DNA of 64,000 bases from Bradyrhizobium iriomotense (GCF_018129405.1 NZ_JAFCLP010000001.1:868001-932000); one strand, 5' to 3'. Shown: positions 52,358 through 60,910, counted from the stretch's first letter. A program made the numbers and translations. Notes: generated by a model not told the origin, from the letters alone.

Positions 52358-52957
52358 ATGACGACAGCTCTGGAAAGCAACTGCACGACGTCCATCGCGG
52401 CGAACGGTTACGGCAGGCCGGCAAGCCCGCGAGTCAGGCTGCATCGGCGGCGCATTGCGATCGACCATCCCGATCCGCAAGCCGGCGAGCGCCTACTCGC
52501 CGACGCCCTCGGTGCGATCGACCGCGACGCGCTGCACGGCATCCTGAAGCAGCTCATGAAGGCGAGCGTGATCGGGCAGAAGCCGGACGAAGCCAATCTC
52601 GCCTTCATGGTCTCGATGATGAAGAGCATCGCCCCCAGGGATTCCATCGAGGCGATGCTCGCGGCGCAGATGGTGGCGGTTCACGCGATGGCGATGCGCT
52701 CCGCCTGTCGCCTTGCCTTCACCGACGACCTTGCGCAACAGGAAAGCGCCACACGCGCCCTGACCCGGCTCGCCCGCACCTTCGCGGCGCAGACCGAGGC
52801 CCTCAGCCGCCATCGCAGCAGCGGAGAACGCGCGATCACCGTGCAGAACCTGTCGGTGCAGGACGGCGGCAAGGCGATCGTCGGCAACCTCACGCAGCAT
52901 GCGAATATGATCGTTGCAGAGAGCCAGAGCGCCCCGAGGCAAGGCGTCGGCGCATGA
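52358..52957 (+). CDS. Conserved hypothetical protein (199 aa), partner of the HGG-motif protein
   Basis: Soluble, no signal peptide. The N-terminal 50 residues are basic and variable; the middle (residues 60-140) is helical with LAFMVSMMKSI and MLAAQMVAVHAMAMRSA, and the end is rich in Q and N. The gene overlaps the next one (ATGA) so they are translated together. The pair is repeatedly found in rhizobia and resembles phage-packaging or head-assembly helper genes, but no phage gene is adjacent. Function unknown. Confidence 0.7.
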   Translation: MTTALESNCTTSIAANGYGRPASPRVRLHRRRIAIDHPDPQAGERLLADALGAIDRDALHGILKQLMKASVIGQKPDEANLAFMVSMMKSIAPRDSIEAMLAAQMVAVHAMAMRSACRLAFTDDLAQQESATRALTRLARTFAAQTEALSRHRSSGERAITVQNLSVQDGGKAIVGNLTQHANMIVAESQSAPRQGVGA

Positions 52958-53223
52958 CCGCCGGCCACACGCGCAACACCGTCCCGATGCAAGCCAGTCC
53001 CCGCTGTGGCGCCAGAACCCGCAGCGGGGAAGCGTGCCGTTCACCGGCCGCGCACGGCAAGGTGCGATGCCGCATGCACGGCGGCGCACCGGGATGCGGC
53101 GCGCCGCCAGGAAACCGGAATGCGCGGAAGCATGGGCTGTTCGCAAGAGAAGCGATCGATGAGCGAAGGCAAGTCAGGGCGCTGCTGGACGACGCGCGGA
53201 CGCTCTTGCGGGAATTGGAATGA
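52954..53223 (+). CDS. HGG-motif small protein with cysteine-rich zinc-finger-like N-terminus
   Basis: 89 residues. Contains CGARTRSGEACRSPAAHGK then CRMHGG, followed by GNRNARKHGLF. This 'C...C...C.MHGG...G.GN.NA.KHG' signature occurs in small proteins next to phage terminase or packaging genes and in domesticated rhizobial loci. A zinc-binding fold from the three cysteines and histidines is likely. Overlaps the previous gene by four bases. Confidence 0.75.
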   Translation: MTAGHTRNTVPMQASPRCGARTRSGEACRSPAAHGKVRCRMHGGAPGCGAPPGNRNARKHGLFAREAIDERRQVRALLDDARTLLRELE

Positions 53224-53387
53224 CGCGTGTCCCCCGGATTCACGCCGCCTCCATTCGGCATGAATGGGCGGATGGCGGTCGGAGGCGAACCCCGCCGACG
53301 CCGGCCCTCTGCCCGCTGGCGCCGGCTTGTCCTTGCGCTCGCACTTGAGTTGCGTAACCATCACCATGGTCCCGATGAGGCCGCCCC

Positions 53388-53627
53388 ATGCTGCAACGAC
53401 TGATGACCCTGATCTTCCTGCTCGCCGCCGGCCCGGCCGCGGCCGAAGCTCAGCCCTGCAAAGAACTCCCGCCGGGACCACAGCGCTTTGCATGTGCCAG
53501 CGCACGAAATCCGGGGCTGTCTGCGAAGCGCGATCGCTGCAAGGAAGAAGGCCGGAAACTCGGCCTTACCTCCAACATCGGCGGCAAGATGGGGCCGTAT
53601 GTGCAGGCGTGCATGCAACGCCGATAG
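53388..53627 (+). CDS. Small secreted PsiF-like protein
   Basis: 79 residues: signal peptide (LMTLIFLLAAGPAAAEA) and a mature part of about 58 residues with four cysteines (PCKELPPG, FACASARNP, RCKEEGRKLGL, QACMQRR). The layout resembles the PsiF repeat (phosphate-starvation-inducible) family in spacing, but sequence identity is not checked. Periplasmic; function unknown. Monocistronic. Confidence 0.6.
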   Translation: MLQRLMTLIFLLAAGPAAAEAQPCKELPPGPQRFACASARNPGLSAKRDRCKEEGRKLGLTSNIGGKMGPYVQACMQRR

Positions 53628-53746
53628 CTCCGGCGATGGCCCGGTCATCCGCAAGGCCTGGTCGGGCGCATCGGGATTCGAAATGCCCTTTGCACTGGAA
53701 CTTCTCGCCGTGGCGCCAACTTGAATCGGCAACGGAAGCATGCCCG

Positions 53747-55261
53747 ATGAATGCCGAAACGGAACTCAAATTCCGCCTTGCGCCGCGAAAGCTGTCCTCC
53801 GTCCTGCGCGTCGGCGCCTCGAACGGACGACACGGCGACCGGTCGGAGCAGGCGCTGGTGTCGACCTATTACGACACCAGCAGGCAGAAGCTCAGGCGCC
53901 ATGGTCTCACGCTCCGCGTCCGCAAGGTTGGCGATCTCTACGTGCAGACCGTGAAGGCGGGCGGCTCCGGAACCGTGACACGCGGCGAATGGGAACATGA
54001 GGTCGATGGCGCAAAGCCTGACTTCAAGAAGATCAAGAACACGCCTCTTGCGGACCTCGCGTCCAAGAAACTTCCGCGCAAGCTGCGGCCGGTGTTTCAG
54101 ACCGAGGTCCATCGCACCACCGAGGCAAGGCGGGTGCGAAAAAGCCAGATCGAGCTCGCCGTCGACCGCGGCCGCATCGGCGCCGGGCGGCGCTCGCGGC
54201 CGGTCGCCGAGCTCGAGCTGGAATTGAAATCCGGGCAGGTCGCCGATCTGTTTCGACTGGCGCGCAATCTCGAACGCCGGACGGGCGCGGAGCTCGATCT
54301 GCGCTCGAAAGCCGAGCGAGGCTTTCAACTCGTGAAAGGAAACGGCGCAGGCGCGCAATACGCCGAGCCGATCGAGCTGAAATGCGAGCTCTCGCCGCGC
54401 AATGCCTTCGGCGTGATCGCGCATTCGACGCTTCGTCAGATTACGGGGAATGCCGATCCGGTGCGCAACATGGATTCGGAAGGTGTCCACCAGATGCGCG
54501 TCGGCCTGCGGCGCTTGCGGGCCGCGATCTCTCTGTTCTCCGACATCCTGCCGCGCGCCAGCACGGAGCGGATCAAGGCCGAGCTCAAAGGGCTCACGAG
54601 CGAGCTGGCGCCGGCGCGCGAGATCGACGTCTTCCTCAACGAGAGCATTCTGCCGATCGCGGGCCAAGGCGTCCCGAAACGCGGCGCTCGCGCGATCGCC
54701 AAGAAGTTTTCCGCAGAGCGAAGGGCCGCCTTTGCGCGCGCCCGCGAGGCCGTCGAATCACCCCGCTACCGCCGCCTGCTGATCGACGTGATCGAGTGGA
54801 TCGAAACCGGACAGTCCCGCGCCGATGACGACCAGTCGATTGCCGCTTACGCCGCTGCGGTGCTGGACCGCCGGATCAGGAAGGCGCGCAAGCAGGGCAA
54901 GCATCTGGACGATCTCGACCCAATGCAGCGTCACAAGCTGCGAATCAGGATCAAGAAGATCCGTTACGCCGTTGACTTCTTCAAGAGCCTCTACAGCGAT
55001 CGCGACCGCAAGCGGCTCGCAAGCCTCTCCGGCCAGCTGAAGGCAATTCAATCCGCGCTGGGATCGCTCAACGACTTCATGACGCATCGCGAGCTGGCGA
55101 CGGAGACGGCGTTGGCGGCGCCGCCGGCCAACCGGCGCGCGCAGGCTTTTGCATCGGGATTCATCGTCGGCCGGGAGCGTGAGGCGGCGCGCGGCCTGAT
55201 GAAGGACGCCGCCGGGGAGCTGCATCGATTGCACCGGCTGCGCATCGCACCGGGCAAATGA
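53747..55261 (+). CDS. CYTH and CHAD domain-containing protein
   Basis: 504 residues. N-terminal CYTH domain with the ETELKF signature (EXEXK) at residues 4-8 and the tunnel-fold charged residues (LRVRKVGD, VAELELELKSG). C-terminal CHAD domain starts near residue 220 (GVHQMRVGLRRLRAAI) and carries repeated His/Lys/Arg helices, as for polyphosphate binding (HKLRIRIKKIRYAVDFF). The family hydrolyses or binds triphosphate and polyphosphate in the cytosol. ATG at 53747; the frame is open further upstream but without ribosome-binding site. Confidence 0.93.
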   Translation: MNAETELKFRLAPRKLSSVLRVGASNGRHGDRSEQALVSTYYDTSRQKLRRHGLTLRVRKVGDLYVQTVKAGGSGTVTRGEWEHEVDGAKPDFKKIKNTPLADLASKKLPRKLRPVFQTEVHRTTEARRVRKSQIELAVDRGRIGAGRRSRPVAELELELKSGQVADLFRLARNLERRTGAELDLRSKAERGFQLVKGNGAGAQYAEPIELKCELSPRNAFGVIAHSTLRQITGNADPVRNMDSEGVHQMRVGLRRLRAAISLFSDILPRASTERIKAELKGLTSELAPAREIDVFLNESILPIAGQGVPKRGARAIAKKFSAERRAAFARAREAVESPRYRRLLIDVIEWIETGQSRADDDQSIAAYAAAVLDRRIRKARKQGKHLDDLDPMQRHKLRIRIKKIRYAVDFFKSLYSDRDRKRLASLSGQLKAIQSALGSLNDFMTHRELATETALAAPPANRRAQAFASGFIVGREREAARGLMKDAAGELHRLHRLRIAPGK

Positions 55262-55277
55262 CCACGGGAGAACCGGG

Positions 55278-55646
55278 ATGTCATGGGTCGGCAGTTGGCG
55301 AAATCAGTTCGGCTCCATCCTTCGCATCATCAGCGAGACGGAGGAGCGCATCGAAGGCACTTTCGAGACCGCGCTCGAAGACAGCGGCTTCTATGGACAA
55401 ACGGTGCAGGTCACCGGGTTTCATCGGGGCAATTGCATCGGCTTCGTCGCCGTGGGCTCGTCTGCGACAGGCGACCGCGTCGTTTCCTACACGGGATTGT
55501 TGCGTCACGGGAAAATGGAGACCGCCTGGTTCGTGGTCGCCGACCAGGCGCTGAGTGCCGCCAGCGAGGGCGATCCCGCAAAGCTCAAGCCGTTGAACTG
55601 GTGGCGCGCCGTGACAACCAACGTCGACACGTTCGAGCGGACATAG
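55278..55646 (+). CDS. Avidin/streptavidin-family protein without signal peptide
   Basis: 122 residues. The opening GSWRNQFGSI aligns with the start of streptavidin (biotin contacts N9 and S13, equivalent to N23 and S27), GTFETALE aligns with the Y43-S45 loop (here F29, T31), AWFVV has the tryptophan equivalent to W108 (W84), and NWWRAV...VDTF holds the W120 and D128 equivalents (W108 or W109, and D117). The aromatic partner W92 is replaced by tyrosine or serine. An eight-stranded barrel is likely, but no export signal is seen, so the protein would be cytoplasmic. Biotin binding is plausible but not proved. Confidence 0.82.
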   Translation: MSWVGSWRNQFGSILRIISETEERIEGTFETALEDSGFYGQTVQVTGFHRGNCIGFVAVGSSATGDRVVSYTGLLRHGKMETAWFVVADQALSAASEGDPAKLKPLNWWRAVTTNVDTFERT

Positions 55647-55779
55647 CGTTCGGCTCACTTAACTTAGGTTAAAGAACGCCACAAAAGTTCCCCATTTCGT
55701 CCGGGTTCACTGTCGTATTTTGGTCCAGGATTGTTCCTTCCCTGCGGCGGGGCGGGCTTCATGAACCTGGAGACCTGCG

Positions 55780-56313
55780 ATGCGCCGTCATGTTGCGTTT
55801 GCGTTTTCCTTTACTTGCATTGTCGCGATTTCATCCGCCGCCGATGCGCGCCCCTCCCGATCCCTCCTCGCTGCGCCGCCCGAATGCAATGTCACGATGC
55901 CCTGCGACTTCTCCGGCTCGAACATGCGCACGACGGTATCGCGACTTCGCGCGCCGCGAGAGGTGACGGGACGCGTTGCCGTCATGCGGGTTGCGACGAC
56001 GGAAGACGCAGGCAAAGTCATCGGCGGTCGCCCTTCCGGCTGCCCGCGCTCCTTCTGCGGTTGCGCGGCGTCGATCCGCGTGTTTGGCCACATCGTGCCG
56101 GGATTGAATCTGGCTGCCAACTGGCTGCGCTTTCCGCGGACGTCGCCCGCGCCCGGGATGGTCGCCGCGCGGCACGGGCACGTCTTCGTTCTGGAGCAGC
56201 ATGTCGGGGGAGACGTGTGGATGGCGTATGACGGCAATTCAGGAGGCCGTGCCACCCGCATTCACGCGCGATCGTTGCGGGGCTATGCGGTGGTGAATCC
56301 GCGGGTCGGGTGA
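55780..56313 (+). CDS. Secreted hypothetical protein with a cysteine-peptidase-like (CHAP/NlpC) pattern
   Basis: 177 residues with a signal peptide (FAFSFTCIVAISSAADA). The mature part contains GCPRSFCGCAASIRVFG, then ANWLRFP, ARHGHVFVLEQHV and a YDGNSGG loop. Spacing of Cys, His (in HGHVFVL) and Asn recalls the CHAP/NlpC family of peptidoglycan hydrolases, but the identification rests on pattern only. A near-palindrome TTAAC-TTAG-GTTAA lies 108 bases upstream (55659-55672). Start ATG 55780. Confidence 0.7.
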   Translation: MRRHVAFAFSFTCIVAISSAADARPSRSLLAAPPECNVTMPCDFSGSNMRTTVSRLRAPREVTGRVAVMRVATTEDAGKVIGGRPSGCPRSFCGCAASIRVFGHIVPGLNLAANWLRFPRTSPAPGMVAARHGHVFVLEQHVGGDVWMAYDGNSGGRATRIHARSLRGYAVVNPRVG

Positions 56314-56412
56314 GCGCGAGCGTCAGAGACATGTGACCGGGCCATTGCTGCGGCTTGGCACCGTCGTCCCGATCGTGTAACGCCACAAGAAAATTGCCGG
56401 GACGAAACGCTG

Positions 56413-57660
56413 ATGGGGACTGCTGCGACCGACGACGCGGGCGATGCCAGCCGCGTGCTGATCTTCGCGCTCGTGGCACTCGCCTGCGGGCACATGCTCT
56501 CCACATTGCTGCGCACGATTCCGGCCGTCAGTCTCGACCTGATGGCGGCGGATTTCCGCATCGAGCCGCAGGCGCTGGCGAGCCTGACCTCCATCTATCA
56601 TTTCGCCTTTGCGGCCTCGCAAATCCCGGTCGGCGCGGCGATGGACCGGTTTGGCGTGCGGCCGGTGTCGCTCGGCCTGCTGGCAGGAACCGTGCTCGGC
56701 GCGGTGGCCTCGGGGTTCGCGACCGGACCCTCGAGCTTTGCGGTCGGGCAGTTCATGCTGGGCGTCGCCACCTCGGGCATGCTGATGTGCCCGATGACGC
56801 TCGCAGCCAAGCAATTGTCGGCGGCGCGGTTCGGATTGTGGTCGGGCGCCATCCTCTCGATCGGCAATATCGGCATGCTGCTGTCGTCGAGCCCGCTCGC
56901 CTTCGTGATCGACCATTATGGCTGGCGAGCGGGGTTCTGGATCTCCGCGAGCGGCGGCATCCTCGTGGCGCTCGCGGTGTTCGTGCTGGTGCCGAGCCAG
57001 CCGGCCGAGCACAAGGACGACTCCTCGCCGCTGTCGCAGATGATCGAGGTGGTCAGGCTCGGCCTGTCGCGGCCGCTGCGCGGCCTGATCGCGCTGGCGC
57101 TGGTGTCGCTGGCGAGCACGCTGGTGCTGCGCGGCCTGTGGGGCGGGCCATGGCTGATGGAGGTCAAGGGACTGACGCGGGTCGAGGCCGGCAACCAGCT
57201 CGGCGCGTTCACGCTGGCGATGATCGCAGGTCCCCTGCTGGTCGGCATGATCGATCGCAGGCTCGGCCGCCGTCGCGAACTGGTTGCCGGCACGCACGCG
57301 GCCGCGGCGCTGCTGCTTGCGCTGATGGCGTTGGGAGCGCCGCACTTTCCCGTTGCATGGCTGTTCGGCGTGAACGTCATGCCGCCGTACTACGATCTGG
57401 CACTGTTCGTGCTCATCGGGCTCTTCACCTCCGCGCAGCCGCTGCTGTTCGGCATGTCCAGGCAACTCGTCGACGCGCAGGTCGCGGGCAAGGCACTCGC
57501 GGCCGTCAATCTCGCCTTCTTTCTCGGCACCGCGCTGATGCAGTCCGTCACCGGCGCGGTTGCGGCGCTCGCGGGGCTGCCGGCCGTGCTGCTGTTCATG
57601 GCGGCCGCGCTGGCGTTCGGCGTGCTGATCTTTTTGACTTACACGACTGCGAATCCGTAG
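56413..57660 (+). CDS. MFS transporter (12-helix)
   Basis: 415 residues with 12 hydrophobic segments and the MFS cytoplasmic loop AAMDRFGVRPVSLG between helices 2 and 3. The C-terminal half has GMIDRRLGRRRELV. Substrate cannot be predicted. Its TAG stop codon lies inside repeat family B, copy 1. The gene stands alone. Confidence 0.88.
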   Translation: MGTAATDDAGDASRVLIFALVALACGHMLSTLLRTIPAVSLDLMAADFRIEPQALASLTSIYHFAFAASQIPVGAAMDRFGVRPVSLGLLAGTVLGAVASGFATGPSSFAVGQFMLGVATSGMLMCPMTLAAKQLSAARFGLWSGAILSIGNIGMLLSSSPLAFVIDHYGWRAGFWISASGGILVALAVFVLVPSQPAEHKDDSSPLSQMIEVVRLGLSRPLRGLIALALVSLASTLVLRGLWGGPWLMEVKGLTRVEAGNQLGAFTLAMIAGPLLVGMIDRRLGRRRELVAGTHAAAALLLALMALGAPHFPVAWLFGVNVMPPYYDLALFVLIGLFTSAQPLLFGMSRQLVDAQVAGKALAAVNLAFFLGTALMQSVTGAVAALAGLPAVLLFMAAALAFGVLIFLTYTTANP

Positions 57661-57736
57661 GATGGGTAGAGCGAAGCGAAACCCATCGTTCTTGCCGGAA
57701 GTGATGGGTTTCGCGAAGAGCTCTACCCATCCTACG
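57656..57736. repeat. Dispersed palindromic repeat, family B, copy 1
   Basis: An 81-base palindrome starting CGTAGGATGGGTAGAGC and ending GCTCTACCCATCCTACG, with an inner AAACCCATC / GATGGGTTT pair. It supplies the stop codon of the MFS gene and probably terminates it. Copy 2 lies at 58985. Confidence 0.9.
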
Positions 57737-57779
57737 CGTTCGCGTCGCGCCGCTATCTGCATCAAGGGAATTCCAGTCC

Positions 57780-58973
57780 ATGCCTGTCGACCACAAAGCC
57801 GCCACCGATCGTCTCATGCGCTTCCTCGCTGTCGAGGGCGTCACCGGACAGGAGGCTGCGATCGGGCGTGAGCTCAGCGCCGCGCTGAAGGAGGCCGGCG
57901 TACCGGCGAAGGCGATCCGGCTCGACGATGCCAACACGCGCATTCCCGTGCCGACCGAGACCGGCAACCTCATCGTCGACCTGCCCGGCCGCGGCGCGCT
58001 GCACAACCAGCCGCGGATCATGTTCATGACCCACATGGATACCGTGCCGCTGTGCGCCGGCGCCAAGCCGAAGAAATCCGGCCGCAAGATCGTCAACGAG
58101 GCGAAGACCGCGCTCGGCGGCGACAATCGCTGCGGCTGCGGCGTGCTGGTGACGCTGGCGGCCGAATTGGCAAAACAGAAGCTCGATCATCCGCCGATCA
58201 CGCTGTTGTTCTGCGTGCGCGAGGAGAGCGGGCTCTATGGCGCGCGGCACGTCAAGCTGGACGAGCTCGGCTCGCCGGTGATGGCGTTCAACTATGACGG
58301 CGGCTCGGCGTCCAACGTCGTGATCGGGGCCGTCGGCGCCGACCGCTGGACCGTCGAGATCTTTGGCCGCGCCTCGCATGCGGGCGTCGCACCCGAGCGC
58401 GGCATCTCCTCGACCATGATCATGGCCCTCGCGCTTGCGGACGTGAAGGCCGGCGGCTGGTTCGGCAAGGTGGTGAAGGGCAAGCAGCAAGGTACCAGCA
58501 ATGTCGGCCCGGTCACCGGCGGCGAAGGCCGCCCCGCGGGCGATGCCACCAACGTCGTCACCGACTACGTCCATGTGCGCGGGGAATGCCGCAGCCATGA
58601 CGGAAAATTCTTCAAGGAGATCACCAAGGCCTACAAGGCCGCGTTCGAGAAGGCGGCCAAGAAGGTGACGAACGCACAAGGCAAGTCCGGCAAGGTCAAG
58701 TTCAAGGCCGAGACCGACTATTATCCGTTCCGCATGAAGGAGAACCTTCCCGTCGTCAAACGCGCGATCGAGGCGGTGTCTGCCGTGGGCGGCACCCCGA
58801 ACGTGCGCGCCGCCAATGGCGGCCTAGACGCCAACTGGATGGTCCGCCACGGCATTCCGACCGTGACCTTCGGCGCCGGCCAGAACGAGGCGCACACGGT
58901 CGACGAATGGATCAATCTCGACGAATACGACCGCGCCTGCGCGCTTGCCGTGCAGGTTGCGACGATGCGGTGA
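57780..58973 (+). CDS. M20/M25 family metallopeptidase (peptidase T-like)
   Basis: 397 residues. Zinc ligands: His in FMTHMDTVPLC, Asp in GGDNRCGCG, Glu pair in REESGLYG, and Asp in FNYDGGSAS; the last His is in NEAHTVDEW. The dimerisation domain lies in the middle (IFGRASHAGVAPERG). The gene is between two copies of repeat family B. A tripeptidase or dipeptidase is the most likely activity. Cytosolic, no signal. Confidence 0.88.
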   Translation: MPVDHKAATDRLMRFLAVEGVTGQEAAIGRELSAALKEAGVPAKAIRLDDANTRIPVPTETGNLIVDLPGRGALHNQPRIMFMTHMDTVPLCAGAKPKKSGRKIVNEAKTALGGDNRCGCGVLVTLAAELAKQKLDHPPITLLFCVREESGLYGARHVKLDELGSPVMAFNYDGGSASNVVIGAVGADRWTVEIFGRASHAGVAPERGISSTMIMALALADVKAGGWFGKVVKGKQQGTSNVGPVTGGEGRPAGDATNVVTDYVHVRGECRSHDGKFFKEITKAYKAAFEKAAKKVTNAQGKSGKVKFKAETDYYPFRMKENLPVVKRAIEAVSAVGGTPNVRAANGGLDANWMVRHGIPTVTFGAGQNEAHTVDEWINLDEYDRACALAVQVATMR

Positions 58974-58984
58974 GCGCCTGATTT

Positions 58985-59067
58985 CGTAGGATGGGCAGAG
59001 CGCTTCGCGAAACCCATCATCTTGGCGAACGATTCGATGGGTTTCGCTTCGGTCTACCCATCCTACG
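58985..59067. repeat. Dispersed palindromic repeat, family B, copy 2
   Basis: An 83-base near copy of the element at 57656: CGTAGGATGGGCAGAGC ... CTACCCATCCTACG, with a different loop. It lies between the two M20 hydrolase genes. Confidence 0.9.
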
Positions 59068-59092
59068 CTCTCAGGAACCACCGCCAACCAAC

Positions 59093-60256
59093 ATGAGAGA
59101 CCCTGCCTTGACACCCGAACTGCACCAGAAACTGACCGCGTGGCGCCGGCATCTGCATGCCCACCCCGAACTGTCCCTCCAGGAGAAGGAAACCTCTGCC
59201 TTCGTGCAGGACAAGCTCACCGAGCTCGGCATTCCCTTCGAGGCTGATGTCGGCGGCCACGGCATCGTCGCGACGTTGAGGCGCGGATCGGCGCAGGGCC
59301 GCGTCGGCCTGCGCGCCGACATGGATGCGCTGCCGATCATCGAGGACACCGGCCTGCCCTACGCCTCGACCAGTCCCGGCGTGATGCATGCCTGCGGCCA
59401 TGACGGGCACACCGCCTCGCTGCTCGGCGCGGCGGCGCTGCTCGCCGCCGATACCAGCTGGAGCGGCACGGTCGATTTCATCTTCCAGCCTGCCGAGGAA
59501 GGTTATGGCGGCTCGCGCGCGATGGTCGCGGCCGGGCTGTTCGAACGCTTCCCGATGGACCGGGTGTTCGGCTTCCACAACTGGCCCGGCCTTCAGGCCG
59601 GCAGCATCGCGGTCCATGACGGGGTCGTCATGGCCTCCGGCGGTCGCGTCACCATCACCATCGAAGGCCATGCGGGACACGCCGGCATGCCGCATCTGAC
59701 GCGCGATCCGGTGATGGCGGCCGGCCATCTGATCGTGGCGCTGCAGTCGATCGTGGCGCGCAGCGTCGATCCGCTCGACACCGCGGTGCTCTCGCTTTGC
59801 ACGATCGAGGGCGGCACCGCGCCGAACCAGATCGCCGGCAAGGTCGTGATCCGCGGCACGCTGCGGTTTCATCGCGAGGAGATCAAGGACACCATCCTCG
59901 GCGGGATCGAACGGACCTGCGCCGGCATCGCCACCAGCTTCGGCGTCAAGGTCACGCCCGAGATCGTCATGGGCGTGGGCGTGGTGATCAACACCCCGGC
60001 CGAGGCCGGCCTGGCGCGCCTCGCCGCCGCGAAGGTGCAGGCACCCGTTCGCCGCGACCTCGCGCCGAGCATGGCCGGCGAGGACTTCGCCTTCTACCTC
60101 AAGCATCGGCCCGGCGCCTTCGTCTGGATTGGCAACGGCGAATTGCGCGACGGCGCCGAGCTGCACGGCCCGCGCTACGATTTCAACGACGCGATCCTCC
60201 CCGTCGCATCGAGCTGGATGGCCGAGGTCGCCAAGACGGCGCTGAGCGCGAACTAG
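59093..60256 (+). CDS. M20 family amidohydrolase/aminoacylase (hippurate hydrolase-like)
   Basis: 387 residues. It starts with RRHLHAHPELSLQEKET and has the metal-ligand motifs of the bacterial AMA/HipO group: LRADMDALPI, MHACGHDGHTASLLG, PAEEGYGG and EGHAGHAGMPH. Hydrolyses N-acyl amino acids or related amides. ATG at 59093 directly precedes MRDPALTPELHQK; the frame is open upstream through the repeat. Transcribed in the same direction as the preceding M20 gene but separated by repeat B. Confidence 0.9.
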   Translation: MRDPALTPELHQKLTAWRRHLHAHPELSLQEKETSAFVQDKLTELGIPFEADVGGHGIVATLRRGSAQGRVGLRADMDALPIIEDTGLPYASTSPGVMHACGHDGHTASLLGAAALLAADTSWSGTVDFIFQPAEEGYGGSRAMVAAGLFERFPMDRVFGFHNWPGLQAGSIAVHDGVVMASGGRVTITIEGHAGHAGMPHLTRDPVMAAGHLIVALQSIVARSVDPLDTAVLSLCTIEGGTAPNQIAGKVVIRGTLRFHREEIKDTILGGIERTCAGIATSFGVKVTPEIVMGVGVVINTPAEAGLARLAAAKVQAPVRRDLAPSMAGEDFAFYLKHRPGAFVWIGNGELRDGAELHGPRYDFNDAILPVASSWMAEVAKTALSAN

Positions 60257-60310
60257 GGCGTGTACTCTTAAATCGGCCGCATCAGCTTTACTCCCGAAAG
60301 CAGACCTCAG

Positions 60311-60334
60311 AGCGGACACACCGTGATGTCCGCT
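60311..60334. repeat. Short inverted repeat next to an orphan gene
   Basis: AGCGGACA (60311-60318) and TGTCCGCT (60327-60334) form an 8-base stem with an 8-base loop, directly beside the first of two direct repeats around the orphan gene. Confidence 0.55.
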
Positions 60335-60355
60335 AAGAGCCAAGAGCAGACTAAG
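60329..60355. repeat. Imperfect direct repeat, left copy
   Basis: TCCGCTAAGAGCCAAGAGCA and following bases resemble the copy at 60789 (TCCGCTAAGGGCCAAAGGCT), with the first ten bases nearly identical. It contains the stop codon of the orphan gene. Confidence 0.5.
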
Positions 60356-60767
60356 CGTCCGCAAGCGAACGGCGGTGGGTTAACCAATAGTCATTCTGCC
60401 ACTCCTCGTAGCCAAGCAACTCGCCAAAGCGCCTTTCGCGGTTGTCGGACCAAGCTCCGGGCTCGCTCAGAAGCGCAAGCATTGCATCAACCCGCCACTC
60501 GTGGCCCGGTAAGGCGTAGAATAGCATCCGGTATTTGAGCTGCGGCAGGTCAGGGCATGGTTCAATCACTTCGTGTCTTATCAGTCGGCCTACAGCAACA
60601 TGCCTATCGAACAGCCGCCAATATCGAATACAGATGTCTGGCTCATGACCAACGATATCCATGAAATATGCGAGGGGCTTCGTGCCCCTCAGCATTAGAC
60701 CGAGTTCTCTGTTGGTGTGAACCAAATAGGGCAGCTGACGAAGCCATTCGGGGTGCATGTTCGGCAT
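60351..60767 (-). CDS. Orphan hypothetical protein (138 aa) flanked by direct repeats
   Basis: 138 residues rich in W, Y, L and H (NMHPEWLRQLPYLVHTNREL and GYEEWQNDYWLTHRR). No family is recognised. The DNA of this gene and its flanks is visibly lower in GC and uses fewer GC-ending codons than its neighbours, which suggests later arrival. Imperfect direct repeats at 60329 and 60789 frame it, and a palindrome lies at its 3' side. The start could be ATG 60767 or 60758; no good ribosome-binding site is present. Confidence 0.5.
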   Translation of the reverse strand: MPNMHPEWLRQLPYLVHTNRELGLMLRGTKPLAYFMDIVGHEPDICIRYWRLFDRHVAVGRLIRHEVIEPCPDLPQLKYRMLFYALPGHEWRVDAMLALLSEPGAWSDNRERRFGELLGYEEWQNDYWLTHRRSLADA

Positions 60768-60788
60768 CTTGACTGCACAACGTTAATT

Positions 60789-60815
60789 TCCGCTAAGGGC
60801 CAAAGGCTGCCTCGG
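60789..60815. repeat. Imperfect direct repeat, right copy
   Basis: TCCGCTAAGGGCCAAAGGCT and following bases, lying 460 bases after the left copy. Only 10-15 positions agree closely, so this may be a remnant of a repeat family rather than a target-site duplication. Confidence 0.5.
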
Positions 60816-60883
60816 CCAGTTTGCATGGCTCCGTTCGAGTCCCCTTCAGGAAGCAAACCTCGTGTCGACGTCCTAGCACGCGA

Positions 60884-60910
60884 GGGCGGCGGGCCGGGCG
60901 CCCGCCGCCC
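60884..60910 (-). terminator. GC-rich hairpin after the small secreted protein gene
   Basis: GGGCGGCGGGC (60884-60894) and GCCCGCCGCCC (60900-60910) form a perfect 11-base stem over a 5-base loop, ten bases beyond the stop of the leftward gene at 60921. No T-tract follows, so it may be a stable 3' end or a rho-assisted terminator. Confidence 0.5.
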
